Below, in pieces: positions 54,883 through 63,723 of a DNA stretch of 64,000 nucleotides; the first letter of the stretch is position 1; each line of letters opens with the position of its first letter. The stretch comes from DASQDN01 sp963833675 (GTDB lineage: Bacteria > Acidobacteriota > Terriglobia > Bryobacterales > Bryobacteraceae). The DNA lies in contig CAWHYW010000021.1 in assembly GCA_963833675.1 (NCBI GenBank), positions 57,659 to 121,658 of the forward strand, given 5' to 3'. A program made the position numbers and the translations under genes. The notes under the pieces were generated by a model. It ran no database searches, was not told where the DNA came from, and was given only the letters and a program-made list of their open reading frames with translations.

Positions 54883-55312
54883 TCAGTCTTTCGGTATCAG
54901 CTTCTCGACCACCTTGTCAATGGTAAAGGTTGCCGCCTTGGCTCGCGGCGGGAACTCCTTGAAGCTTCCGAGCCACTTCATTAGAAATGGCGGTGCGGCG
55001 TGCTGAAGAGGGACGTTCTCGCAGAACCAGCCGTTTTAAAATTTGCCTCACCGCGCTCGAACGGATCGGCTCGCACGTCGAAAAACTTGGGAATGCGCAT
55101 CGGCGACAGCGGCTCGCGCCAGACATCAAGACCCTTACTCCCCTGCTCGGCAAAGACAATCTTGAACCGCCCCATGCGCATGGCCGTGCAGTTGCCGTCG
55201 TCGCTCCAGTAGATGAAACCCTCTCGTAGCGCCTTCTCCTCTTTGCCTCCCAAGAATGGCATCAGGTTTATGCCGTCGAGGTGCACCTTGAAGGTCTTTG
55301 CGCCGTGGACGG
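54883..55312 (-). pseudogene. arylsulfatase, C-terminal fragment
   Basis: Reads KTFKVHLDGINLMPFLGG, EGFIYWSDDGNCTAMRMGRF, KIVFAEQGSKGLDVWREPLS, PKFFDVRADPFERGEANF, then after a frame change near 55010 MKWLGSFKEFPPRAKAATFT and DKVVEKLIPKD. This is the end of a type I sulfatase. The catalytic N-terminus is replaced by an IS6 transposase, joined within a stretch (CCACGGCGCAAA) that both readings can use. Confidence 0.7.
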
Positions 55313-55992
55313 AAGTGCTGCCGAACTTCCTCGAAGGCTCGACAGAACCGCTGGGCTGACCGAAACTCCCCAAAGCCCAGCATCGGATAATATCGCTGTT
55401 TGGCCGCGCGGTGGTTCCGTTCGATCCGCCGGTTAAGGTACGCACTGCAAGGAGGCTGCACTGGCGGGCCGAGCACTTGCCGGATCGCCTGTCGATACGA
55501 ATCGTGGCCGTCGGAGGTGACCTGTGTGGGTGCCGCGTTCACCATGGACCGAGCGCTACGGAAGAAACGCCGGGCTGCATCCATGTGCCGGGTAGCGCTG
55601 AGCATCGAGTCCACCAGATTGCCGTCCCTGTCAATGGCGCGATACAGATAACACCACTTTCCCTTCGCCTTTATATATGTCTCGTCCGCATACCAGCGCC
55701 GCCCTACTTTCCCGTTTCGCTTGCGACGGATCTGCTCCGCCAGTAGTGGAGCGAACCGTTCTTCCCACTCCCGTACCGCTTCATGGGTGAATTCGAATCC
55801 GCGCAACAGAAACATCTCCGCCAGATTCCGCAGGCTGCACTTGTATCGCAACCGGCAGAACACGATCTCGAAGACGATGTCTGTCGGGAACTCAAGGAAG
55901 TTGAAGGGCGTGCCGGTGCGACACGACGGGCGCCACTTCGGCGAACCCCGAATCCTGACACTTTCCGTGCAGACATGACGCTCTGGCATCAC
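55300..55992 (-). pseudogene. IS6-family transposase, 3'-truncated
   Basis: About 230 residues: IVFCRLRYKCSLRNLAEMFL, WEERFAPLLAEQIRRKR, DDE residues in RRWYADETYIKAKGKW, TQVTSDGHDSYRQAI and NRRIERNHRAAKQRYYPMLG, ending EEVRQHFRPRR. All three catalytic residues are kept, but the normal C-terminal tail and the IS end are lost at the join with the sulfatase fragment. Confidence 0.75.
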
Positions 55993-56070
55993 AACGCAAT
56001 TGTCTTAAATAAACCACTGTAAATCCCAGAGCAAAAGTAGACGTTATTGTCGACTCCTCCGATGGGGCAC

Positions 56071-56351
56071 AGAATTGGGTACAGTTCAAGACGGCACTAC
56101 GGAAGAGAATGCCTGGATTTTCTGATCCCGTTCCCTGAGGCACACCTCAGATGCATTCTTCGCGAGTGGGTTTCTCATTACAATCACGCCGTCCACATAA
56201 ACGGCTCGGGCCGGGAATCCCGGCGCCGGTCATGCCGACTCCGATCGTTTCTTCGGGCCGCCACGAGATATCTCGTGATCACCGAGCAATGGCCAGGCGA
56301 GTCCTCGAAGGTCTACATCACGAATACAGCCTGCAAAAAGTGGCTGCGTAG
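56071..56351 (+). pseudogene. integrase-core transposase (IS481/IS3-like), C-terminal fragment
   Basis: Reads GRECLDFLIPFPEAHLRCIL REWVSHYNH in one frame, then after a shift near 56195 PHKRLGPGIPAPVMPTP and VLEGLHHEYSLQKVAA to the stop at 56351. This is the end of an rve-type transposase with the catalytic Glu region (RECLDF). The rest is missing. Confidence 0.65.
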
Positions 56352-56532
56352 AGCCTGGACGGATTATTTGCGCGCTTCAAGTACCTTGAGCATTTCCACT
56401 GCGAGCGGAATCATCAGGGCAAGGGAAACATCCTGCTCTTTTCAGAGCCGGCTGACAGATCCAATATTTAAGCGTGTTGAATGCAGGCAACGAATTGGCG
56501 GTCTACTTCGCGACTACTCCCGGGCCGCCTGA
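56352..56532 (+). pseudogene. second integrase-core transposase C-terminal remnant
   Basis: In shifting frames: LDGLFARFKYLEHFHCERNH, QGKGNILLFSEPADRSNI and CRQRIGGLLRDYSRAA at the stop. The ERNHQGKGN and RIGGLLxxY motifs mark the end of another IS3/IS481-like integrase, distinct from the previous one. Confidence 0.5.
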
Positions 56533-56574
56533 TTATTTGACCAAACGGCCTGTACAATAGGATCTCTCGCGGAC

Positions 56575-58362
56575 ATGAAAGACCCAGAACTGGACGCCAT
56601 CGTTAACGAGGTCGTTTCAGAGGCGCACATCGATCGTTCGCTGCTGCTGCCAGAAGAGATCGCTTATATCCGGGAGCACGCACTGTATAAGCCTCTGCGG
56701 GTCGTTCATGTCTGGGCGCTCGGCGTAGGCGTGGTGATCACCGGCGAATATTTCGGCTGGAATTTCGGGCTTCCGATTGGAGGTCCGATGGGTGTGCTTG
56801 TCGCCTCGCTAATCGTTTGCGTGCTCTATTTGGCCTGGGTATTGGCGCTCTCGGAACTTTCGGTGGCGATGCCGTTCGCAGGAGGGCCGCTGGCTTTCGG
56901 GCGCCGAGCCGTTGGGAAATGGTTCGGATTTCTGATGGGCTGGTCGATGTTTCTCGAGTGTCTGTTCGCCACAATCGGAACGGGTCTCGCGGCCGGCGGC
57001 TATATCGCATTTCTTATCAATCCTGATCATCCAAGCCGTAACGTAGCTACGGCTTTTGCGATTGCCTGCGCGCTGATTTTCTTTGGGATCCAGTACACCG
57101 GAGTCAAGCAGCAGGCGGTAATTATGCTTTGGCTGACATACGCCGCGATTGGAGCGCTGGTCTGGTTCTGGCTTGGGACTGCGCCGGGCGTATCGCTAGA
57201 TCGTGTGTTTACAAGTCCGTTATTGGCATCCGGCTGGTCGGGTGTTCTGGGCGCAGTGCCCTATGCATTGTGGTGGCTGGTGATCATCGAAACAGTGGCG
57301 CTGGCTTCGGAAGAGGCGCATGAACCACAGGTCTCGATACCACGCGGCCTGGTGCTGGCGCAGATCACGCTGGTGGCGCTGGTGCTGCTGACATGGTTCT
57401 TTGCCTCTGCGGCTGCGCCGTTTGCCGAAACGGGGGCCGTCGACTATCCGCTGCCATTGGTGTTCAAAAAAGTCTGGGGTTCGGGCTGGCTCCTGACGGC
57501 GTTCTCAGCAGTGGCCGTGGCGGGCATGATCGTTTCCTACAACGGAATGATCTACGCGACGAGTCGCCAGTCGTTTTCACTGGGCCGAGCGGGTTATTTG
57601 CCGAAGGCGCTGGGAAAGGTCCATCCCACGCGACGCACACCACACATATCTCTGGCAGTGTGGACAGCAGTGACGATTTCGTTTATCGTGTTTGGACGTT
57701 TTTATGAAAAAGCCACGGCAATCGCGATCCTCATCTCGACGCTAACCGCAGTGATTTGGTACGTGCTAGCGATGTTATGTCTGATCGTGCTGCGCCGGAA
57801 GGAGCCGGCGCTATCGCGCCTTTACAGGGTACCGATGTATCCCGCGCTGCCGATTTTTGTGGCAATGCTATCGGCGATAGCAGGATTCCTGTATGTCTGG
57901 TCCAACGTTCAGGTGATCCTTCCGACCGCAGTACTCTATGCTGCGGCAGCAATTTGGTACGGACTTTGGGCCAAAAAGAGGGTGCTGGCCACTGCGCCGG
58001 AAGAGGTGGCGGCGCGTATTGCGGAAGAACTGGCGCGCAAACAGAGCGCGACAGTGGATGCGGGGATGGTTTCCGCCGCATCTTCCGGAAGCGTCATCAG
58101 CCGCGCGACAAAACCGATCCTCATGCCGGCAGATCCGTTGTACACTCGCCAGCTACGGACAGCTCTGGAGCGCATTGCCTGGCCCTTGCTTGGGGCCGGC
58201 ATCTTGTCTCTTTTCTGGATGATTCTACGCGCCCGTGGGGTGATAAGTGGACTCGTCTCCGAGGCATTGGAGGTGACATTGGTTATCGCGCTGTGGACGT
58301 TGCTTTTTCTGCTGGTGAGCGCCGTTGGGCTGTTGAGCACGAGAAATCAAAGGCAGTTGTAG
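56575..58362 (+). CDS. APC-superfamily amino acid permease, ethanolamine permease type
   Basis: 595 residues, intact. There is a short soluble lead, then 12 membrane segments with APC motifs: GVGVVITGEYFGWNFGLPIG (broken helix 1), ALSELSVAMPFAGGPLAFG, SEEAHEPQVSIPRGL, and YNGMIYATSRQSFSLGRAGY. The GEYFGWN motif and the family order point to the ethanolamine permease (Eat) group; other amines or amino acids are possible. Two extra C-terminal membrane segments after a long loop (about 480-540) make it longer than usual. It lies alone between mobile remnants, possibly a resident gene or cargo. Confidence 0.8.
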   Translation: MKDPELDAIVNEVVSEAHIDRSLLLPEEIAYIREHALYKPLRVVHVWALGVGVVITGEYFGWNFGLPIGGPMGVLVASLIVCVLYLAWVLALSELSVAMPFAGGPLAFGRRAVGKWFGFLMGWSMFLECLFATIGTGLAAGGYIAFLINPDHPSRNVATAFAIACALIFFGIQYTGVKQQAVIMLWLTYAAIGALVWFWLGTAPGVSLDRVFTSPLLASGWSGVLGAVPYALWWLVIIETVALASEEAHEPQVSIPRGLVLAQITLVALVLLTWFFASAAAPFAETGAVDYPLPLVFKKVWGSGWLLTAFSAVAVAGMIVSYNGMIYATSRQSFSLGRAGYLPKALGKVHPTRRTPHISLAVWTAVTISFIVFGRFYEKATAIAILISTLTAVIWYVLAMLCLIVLRRKEPALSRLYRVPMYPALPIFVAMLSAIAGFLYVWSNVQVILPTAVLYAAAAIWYGLWAKKRVLATAPEEVAARIAEELARKQSATVDAGMVSAASSGSVISRATKPILMPADPLYTRQLRTALERIAWPLLGAGILSLFWMILRARGVISGLVSEALEVTLVIALWTLLFLLVSAVGLLSTRNQRQL

Positions 58363-58789
58363 TGCAGCAAAACCTGCCAATTCAGGGAGACGTGCGGGAG
58401 CGACCGGCGTTCTGTAGTATTGTCGTTCTCGCAAATCTGATCAGCGATGGAGTCAACGACGAGATCTGATGGAAAACAGATTAACGACTGGAGCCTCGAT
58501 CCCGATCTTCAGCGAGTTTCAACGTAGGTGCCGGCCCGCGAGGACGAATTCGGTTCAGATACCGAAGACGACGGATGTTGAATTCGCGCAGTGGCAGGTC
58601 AACCGCTATTCGTTTCCATATCGAAGTCGGGGCAACTTTTGGTTAACCGTGCCATCGCGCATTTCTGGGGAAACTGGCCAGAATGAAAGGAATGGCTCTC
58701 GGGAAAATGGCGAGCAGACAGAAGGGCCGGAAGCGCGGCGGTATCGAGCGGATTTCTTAAGTTATCCGAGTCGGCATGCATTTTGGTGG
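58363..58789. other. no supported gene
   Basis: About 430 bp between the permease and an IS6 remnant. Short open frames carry no recognisable motif. No RNA gene or repeat was seen. Confidence 0.35.
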
Positions 58790-59212
58790 TTAGGTCGCGA
58801 AAATCGTCCGGTGTAAAGAATTGTTGATCGAGAGTGCACTTACACAGCGAACAAAATTGCCGATGAACTTCGCTCGGGCCACGGGATCTCCTTTGGCGAT
58901 CCGCCTCACTCTCCCTTTCCTCACCATCTCCATCGCCTCGATGCCTCGTAAGGTTCGGCATGCTGTTAACAGCGAACCATACCCTTTCGCCAGCCACGTT
59001 CGGCGTTTTACGTTTTGGTGACTTTGCTCTACGACATTGTTTAAGTACTTGCACTGACGAAGCCGACATCTGCGGCTTATGATGCCTTCACGCTTCAGCT
59101 GCTCGATCGCACGCGAATAAGCTGGATTCTTATCGACATTGATGACGCGTGGCATCGAGTTGCCTTCATTCAGCAGCGCTCTGCAGAGGAGTCTAAGCGC
59201 AGACATGAGCAC
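58790..59212 (-). pseudogene. IS6-family transposase, C-terminal fragment
   Basis: 140 residues: PRVINVDKNPAYSRAIEQLK (second Asp), RQCKYLNNVVEQSHQNVKRR (catalytic Glu), then TACRTLRGIEAMEMVRKGRV and ARAKFIGNFV. The N-terminal helix-turn-helix and first Asp are missing. It is a different IS6 subtype from the copy at 55.3-56.0 kb. Confidence 0.7.
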
Positions 59213-59330
59213 CGCACTCTCCGCACAGCACCTTTACATTGAACTGGCCCACTTCCTCTTCCTCTACGGCGAAATTGACCTGGTCACACACACTCTTCTC
59301 AACTTTTCCAACTCACCGCACCGCAAGGGC

Positions 59331-59353
59331 GTGAGTTTTCGGCAAGGCTGCGT
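59331..59353 (+). repeat. left terminal inverted repeat
   Basis: First 17 bases (GTGAGTTTTCGGCAAGG) are a perfect complement of 63707-63723. After one mismatch, TGCGT also matches. Confidence 0.8.
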
Positions 59354-59361
59354 CGAAGGGA

Positions 59362-59688
59362 CTATTTCGAGCTAGGCTTGACTCTGATGAACAGCTTTTC
59401 CCATTTGTGATGCCGTCCGGATGGAGAGGGACGTCCGCCGGGGAAGCTGCGATCCAGCATCTCGAGTTCCGAGATGAGGTCCTGCTCGGCCCAACGCCAG
59501 TTCGGAAGTTTCTGGCTGCTGGAGCCGCCAACCTGGAAGCCGAAGAGCTTGATCACGCCATTATGGATGCCGTAATCGTGCGGTTCGAGAATCCGCTCGC
59601 GATTCTTGTAGCGGAACCGGAGCAGGCGTCTTTGCTCGATTGCCGCCCAGATAACAGGATTGATGTTCGGTTCGCTTGCTGCCGGCAT
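59362..59688 (-). CDS. small WYL-domain-like protein
   Basis: 108 residues: INPVIWAAIEQRRLLRFRYK then RERILEPHDYGIHNGVIKLF and FQVGGSSSQKLPNWRW, ending in a basic tail. The RLLRFRYKNRERILEPHDYG start is the hallmark of WYL-type ligand-binding domains, here stand-alone without the usual helix-turn-helix. WYL domains bind nucleic acid or nucleotide signals and often regulate defence or mobile genes. It starts 12 bp after the resolvase and ends beside the transposon terminus. Confidence 0.7.
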   Translation of the reverse strand: MPAASEPNINPVIWAAIEQRRLLRFRYKNRERILEPHDYGIHNGVIKLFGFQVGGSSSQKLPNWRWAEQDLISELEMLDRSFPGGRPSPSGRHHKWEKLFIRVKPSSK

Positions 59689-59700
59689 GGTGTATCCGGT

Positions 59701-60290
59701 CTAATGCCGAGCACGCGCCGGCCCGTTCAAAACTCGGCGGACGGATGTCCGCCCGATGTGCAGCCGGCGCGCGATCTCGGATTTGCTGACTCCAGCACGG
59801 TATAGTTTGCGGATTTCCGCAGCGTGGGTGGCGGCAGTGGCCGGCCGGCCAAGCCGCTTACCGTTTTGCCGCGCATGAGCCATACCAGCCTTGGTGCGTT
59901 CCCGCAGGACCTCCCTTTCAAACTCAGCGAAAACGGCGAGCAATCCGGCCATCGCACGACCGGCGGGTGTGGTCAGGTCCAGCGCCTCCGTGAGTGAAAC
60001 GAACCCGACACCCAGATGCTCGAGTTCCTGGAGAATCGCCAGCAGGTCCGTCACGGACCGTCCCCAGCGATCGAGCCGCCACACCAGCACCACATCGATC
60101 TCCGGCGGCGGGCCGCGTCCAGTAGCTTTTCGCGCGCTTGTCGCTTGGCCGCGCCGGAGTTCACTTCGCGGACTTGCATGACGACGGTCCAGCCCCGCCG
60201 GGCGGCATACTCCCGCATCGCTCGATTCTGCATTGCCAGCGTCTGCTGATCGTTGGTGGAAACGCGGGCATAGAGGCCGACCCGGAACAT
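59701..60290 (-). CDS. serine recombinase (resolvase/invertase), one frameshift
   Basis: From ATG 60290: MFRVGLYARVSTNDQQTLAM with the catalytic serine in ARVST, then YAARRGWTVVMQVREVNSGA. A shift near 60110 leads to EIDVVLVWRLDRWGRSVTDL, GVGFVSLTEALDLTTPAGRA, FEREVLRERTKAGMAHARQN, and a C-terminal helix-turn-helix (SEIARRLHIGRTSVRRVL). About 196 residues, the size of Tn3-type resolvases. Placed between tnpC and the WYL-like gene, it could resolve cointegrates formed by the IS66 transposase; this role is inferred. Confidence 0.8.
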
Positions 60291-60416
60291 TTTCGCCGGC
60301 CTTCGTGCCTGGCCAAAAAGGCATTCAGAATTTGCTTTCGCCGAGCCCCTTGTTATGGGCATTTCAGCAGGTCCGATCTGCATGGCCGCAGTCGATCCTT
60401 TTCGGCCAGCAAGGAT
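60291..60416. promoter_or_regulatory. possible resolution (res) region
   Basis: The 126 bp between tnpC and the resolvase hold three similar blocks, TTTCGCCGGC (60291-60300), TTTCGCCGAGC (60336-60346) and TTTCGGCCAGC (60400-60410), plus short inverted repeats (GCCC-N8-GGGC near 60345). Resolvase binding regions often sit directly upstream of the resolvase gene. The match is weak. Confidence 0.25.
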
Positions 60417-61944
60417 CTATCCTACTTCAGCTCGCGCCAGTGTCTCACGATAGTTCCAGGGCATCCATTCAGCCGGGCGTTCCGCCAGTTCCCGTGCATG
60501 CCGCTGCAACTCGGTTAAGTAATCGAAGCTGTTGGCTCCGCAAAGCTGGCTGTATCAATCAGACTCATGAACAGATCTCCGACTTGCGCACCGTTCAGCG
60601 TCCGACAGTACAATGCGTTCTTCCGGTGAAGCACGACCCGTTTCAGAGATCGTTCGACGACGTTGTTATCCAGCGGAGCGCCCGGCGCCCGCAGAAACAT
60701 CGTCAACGGCCGCCAGTGTCTCAGCAGATAGGTGATCGCCTTGCCGACTCCTGAGTTCGGCTCCGTTCGCTTTTCTGCTAACTGCGCTTCCAACCACCTG
60801 TCCAACTGATCCATTACCGGCCCACTGCGTTCCTGATGCAATCGCAACCGCTCATCCGGAGTCAGCATCCGCTGTCGCGCTTCGGCATCATGCCCGTATA
60901 CCTGACCCAACATCTCCAGCACATAGCGGCATTCAGCGGGAAAGTTCGCGGCCACTTCGGTAAACTGCCGCCTTCCATGAGCGAGACAGTTAGCCAAAAG
61001 AATCTCCACTCCCGCGGGCAGTTTGGGAACGTTTCGCGATAGCGCATCGCACATCTGGATTGGAGACGGTAGCTCCGCTGCTCGCTGCTTCAGAATCGCC
61101 GCCAGGTTTTCACCTGCGTGCTCGCGACCGGTGAAGAACAGCGCAATCTTTCTTCCTTCGCCAACCGAAACAATGCCGCTGGTAAACACACCGGTGCGCT
61201 CGTCGCCCTCCGGGCGTTTCAGCTTCAGCACTCGCATGCCGGTGTCGTCGTTATGCAACACTCCATCTTGCGCCGCCTGGCGGATTAACTCATCGCGCGC
61301 CGGCTTTACTAACTCCGCGGCTTCTTCGACCATCTCCCACTGTGTTGCCGCCGGCAATGGAATCCCGAGTTGGAGCTTCCAACTGTTCCAGCCGATTGAA
61401 GGGAACGCCGCTTCCATACTTGAGCTGCGCGATCATCGCCGTCGCTGTTTCGTCGTACTTCTCCGGCCCCACTCCCTCCGGCTCTTGTGCCGTGAAGATT
61501 TGCCCGCAGGCGCCACAGCGCAGCCGTTCGAGTGAATAAACGTTGGCTGCCAACGGCGGCTGTCCGGCAATGCGCACCAGCACTTTCGGCTCCTTCTGCC
61601 CGTATACATTGCCTTTACCGCAATCCGGGCAGCGGTCGCCGTGCTTCAAGGTCGGGTGGGCGATGTTCACTTTCCGCGCAGTTGGAAACGCGTTGGCCCC
61701 ATGGCGTCCGTGTCCGGGCGGCGTGCCTGATGCTGTGGTGTCCGTCTGAGCCCCTTCGGTGCTTTGCGGTTGCGGGAGCACGGCGTTAGTCTTCTCGTGT
61801 ATTTCGCGGACGCACCACCATCGCGGCCAGCGCATGAAGAGCGCTCTTGAGTTTGTCGTAATCAGCATCGCTCAACGGCGCTTGACGCGCTTCGTCAAGC
61901 ACGTGGTCGAGTTCTTCCAGATTCACATCCATCCGCCGTTTCAT
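60417..61944 (-). CDS. tnpC: IS66-family transposase TnpC, three frameshifts
   Basis: From ATG 61944: MKRRMDVNLEELDHVLDEAR, then after a shift near 61815 the Pro-rich linker, the zinc region (HGDRCPDCGKGNVYG ... LRCGACGQIFTA), KYDETATAMIAQLKYGSGVP. A second shift near 61395 leads to KLQLGIPLPAATQWEMVEEA, the DDE core (LHNDDTGMRVL, CDALSRNVPKL, LANCLAHGRRQF) and APGAPLDNNVVERSLKRVVL with the catalytic Glu. A third near 60535 is needed for the normal end (YLTELQRHARELAERPAEWM). About 508 residues. It is the catalytic component of the surrounding element. Confidence 0.85.
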
Positions 61945-61949
61945 GGATT

Positions 61950-62819
61950 CTACTCCGTCATCAGCCGGCGAAAGTGCCGGGTTAACGGATATCCCAGTAC
62001 ATGCTTCAGCGAGCGGTTCGGCACATAGCTGTTGGATTGCTTGCCGCGGCCCTTGGTCTGGCCCAGTAACTTCCAGTTCGCCGCAAAATAACAGGTCCCG
62101 CGGAATCGCTCCGGATCGACAAACGTCTCGAGGTAATAGATGGCGTGCCCATACAGCTTCTGCCAGTCAGCGGAAATCTGCGCTGCCATCTGACCCAGAA
62201 TATGAGAAGCCAGATGCTCGACCCGCACCCACGGCAGGATCAGGAATCTGGTGTTATACGCGATGAAACGAATGTTGCGTCGCCGCGCTTCCGCGTTCCA
62301 GCCGATGAAGTGATCACGAGATGCGATGTGCCGTGGCGCGCTTGACCATGCAAGGCAAGCCACTGGCCGCCCCTGTGCCGTTACCAGATACTTGAGGTGC
62401 TCGCCCACCGGCTGCTCATAGCCGAGATAGTGATGCTCTTCCATCAGGCTGTTGAACAGCGTTTCCTCTCCCGTTCGCCTTACCTGCATAAACTCCAGCG
62501 GACGAAGGTCTCCCAGGTGATCCACCATGGGCGTGCGATCGATCAGCACGGGCGCTGGCCGTTGCCTGCGGGCCAGCGGATTGTGCCGCACGTAGCTGAC
62601 CGGTGCCAGTGTGATCTGGCCGGCTCGATCGAGCAGCAGCAGCATGCTGCGGCACACCATGTCGCGCAGGGCTCCGTTTGGTTGCCGCCACTCCCAGGCT
62701 TCGCATAGAAGGCGCGACAGCGAACGCCTGCTTGCTTCAGGATGGGCGGCGATCAACCCGCGTATATAAAGGATGTCGGTACTGCTGAGATTCCGGCCGC
62801 GATACCTGAATGCAACCAT
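61950..62819 (-). CDS. DUF4338 protein, DruA family
   Basis: 289 residues, intact, in contrast to the broken tnp genes on both sides. Seen: VAFRYRGRNLSSTDILYIRG, SLSRLLCEAWEWRQPNGALR, LFNSLMEEHHYLGYEQPVGE, VACLAWSSAPRHIASRDHFI, RRRNIRFIAYNTRFLILPWV, YYLETFVDPERFRGTCYFAA, NRSLKHVLGYPLTRHFRRL. This is the DUF4338 family, whose named member is DruA of the Druantia anti-phage system. The biochemical activity is not established. Here it lies between tnpB and tnpC, 5 bp from tnpC, in the same direction, so it is a built-in transposon gene rather than part of a complete Druantia locus. Confidence 0.85.
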   Translation of the reverse strand: MVAFRYRGRNLSSTDILYIRGLIAAHPEASRRSLSRLLCEAWEWRQPNGALRDMVCRSMLLLLDRAGQITLAPVSYVRHNPLARRQRPAPVLIDRTPMVDHLGDLRPLEFMQVRRTGEETLFNSLMEEHHYLGYEQPVGEHLKYLVTAQGRPVACLAWSSAPRHIASRDHFIGWNAEARRRNIRFIAYNTRFLILPWVRVEHLASHILGQMAAQISADWQKLYGHAIYYLETFVDPERFRGTCYFAANWKLLGQTKGRGKQSNSYVPNRSLKHVLGYPLTRHFRRLMTE

Positions 62820-62876
62820 CGATCAGCAGTATGAATCTGTTTCTCTTGGAACGCAAGGAGTAAGGAATGTTTTAGC

Positions 62877-63232
62877 TCATTTGGCATGCAATCGCCGCCA
62901 CATCGGCGCGGCACGCACCCGCGAACGTCCCCCGCAGCCATCAGCAACTGTGCCTCGTAAGCTTCCAGACCTTTGGTGGGCGTGTCTGCTTCCGGCCACC
63001 AGACAAACCGTCCCTTCGACAATCGCTTTTGCGCAAGCCAATATCCTTGCCCGTCGTAGGCGAGCAGTCGGATTGAGCTTCCACGGCGGCTGCGGAAGAT
63101 AAACACGCATCCAGAGAAAGGGTCCTCGGACAGTTTGTCCTGGCAAAGGCGCACCAAGGAATCAATGCCCTTTCTTCCATCAACCGGCTCGATTGCGACC
63201 AGCACCCGCATCTGGGCCGAGATCTGAATCAT
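62877..63232 (-). CDS. tnpB: IS66 accessory protein TnpB, probable frameshift at the end
   Basis: From ATG 63232, overlapping the tnpA stop (ATGA): QMRVLVAIEPVDGRKGIDSL, VRLCQDKLSEDPFSGCVFIF, RSRRGSSIRLLAYDGQGYWL, KRLSKGRFVWWPEADTP. These are all hallmarks of IS66 Orf2/TnpB. The frame then runs past the expected end; the usual C-terminus (MWRRLHAK, stop at 62877) is in another frame, so a one-base indel near 62920 is likely. About 118 residues. TnpB is needed with TnpC for full transposition; its mechanism is unclear. Confidence 0.82.
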
Positions 63233-63645
63233 CCTTCGGTTTCGCGCCAGGCCCGCAGCAGCTTCGTCCAGTCTCGATTTTCTGTCGCTCTCAGCGGAAT
63301 GCGCATTTTGTCGCCGCGCGCTGACTCGAACTCGAGCATGCCTTCCTCGATCAACGTCACGCGTGGCGCGGGTAACTCCACGAACGCCGTCTTCGAGTTG
63401 GACGCCCTGGCCGCCTTCGATGCGGTATGAGAGGCGCCAACGAGTCTTTTCTTCAGGCCCACATAATCCAGCCGCAAGGGGTGCGCGACGGCATAAATGC
63501 CATGCTGTCGCGCCAAAGCCACCGCAGTTTCCCATAGCGGCTCCGGCAGTTTGGTCCGCCGGGCGTGTGTGAGCCGGAACTGATTCAGTTGTTCCTGAAG
63601 CTGCTTAATGGCTTCGGGAAGAGATAGGTGTGGTTTCTCATTCAT
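63229..63645 (-). CDS. tnpA: IS66 accessory protein TnpA
   Basis: 138 residues: LPEAIKQLQEQLNQFRLTHA, PLWETAVALARQHGIYAVAH, PLRLDYVGLKKRLVGASHTA, then a basic and Ser-rich middle and VELPAPRVTLIEEGMLEFES. IS66 Orf1/TnpA proteins have a helix-turn-helix and are thought to bind DNA; the N-terminal part here fits. It is the first gene of the element's single transcription unit. Confidence 0.75.
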   Translation of the reverse strand: MNEKPHLSLPEAIKQLQEQLNQFRLTHARRTKLPEPLWETAVALARQHGIYAVAHPLRLDYVGLKKRLVGASHTASKAARASNSKTAFVELPAPRVTLIEEGMLEFESARGDKMRIPLRATENRDWTKLLRAWRETEG

Positions 63646-63700
63646 GCCCAGGTCGCCCTCGACGACTGAATGAAATTAACAGCCCGCGTTACCCGCCGTC

Positions 63701-63723
63701 ACGCATCCTTGCCGAAAACTCAC
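63701..63723 (-). repeat. right terminal inverted repeat
   Basis: The complement reads GTGAGTTTTCGGCAAGG-A-TGCGT and matches the left terminus with one mismatch in 23. It lies 55 bp upstream of the tnpA start. Confidence 0.8.

Larger units (their letters stand above)
59331..63723. mobile_element. IS66-type transposon with DruA-like, resolvase and WYL-like genes (4393 bp)
   Basis: Bounded by GTGAGTTTTCGGCAAGG-C-TGCGT (59331-59353) and its complement with one mismatch at 63701-63723. All genes inside are on the minus strand and fill it tightly: tnpA, tnpB, DUF4338, tnpC, serine recombinase, WYL-like protein. The last stop codon is 8 bp from the left repeat and tnpA starts 55 bp inside the right one. 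No 8-bp target duplication is seen (GCAAGGGC left, AGAGAATC right). Read together, this is a transposon whose mobility genes are IS66 plus a resolvase; this unit is inferred from the repeats. Confidence 0.7.

Noticed and set aside
63646..63700. A second IS66 end starting GTAACGCGGG just inside the right repeat
   Set aside because: No matching partner was found at the left side, whereas the outer 23-bp repeat has one, so the outer repeat is taken as the terminus.
59331..63723. A complete Druantia defence system around the DruA-family gene
   Set aside because: No large DruE-type helicase or other Druantia genes are adjacent; all neighbours are transposon functions.
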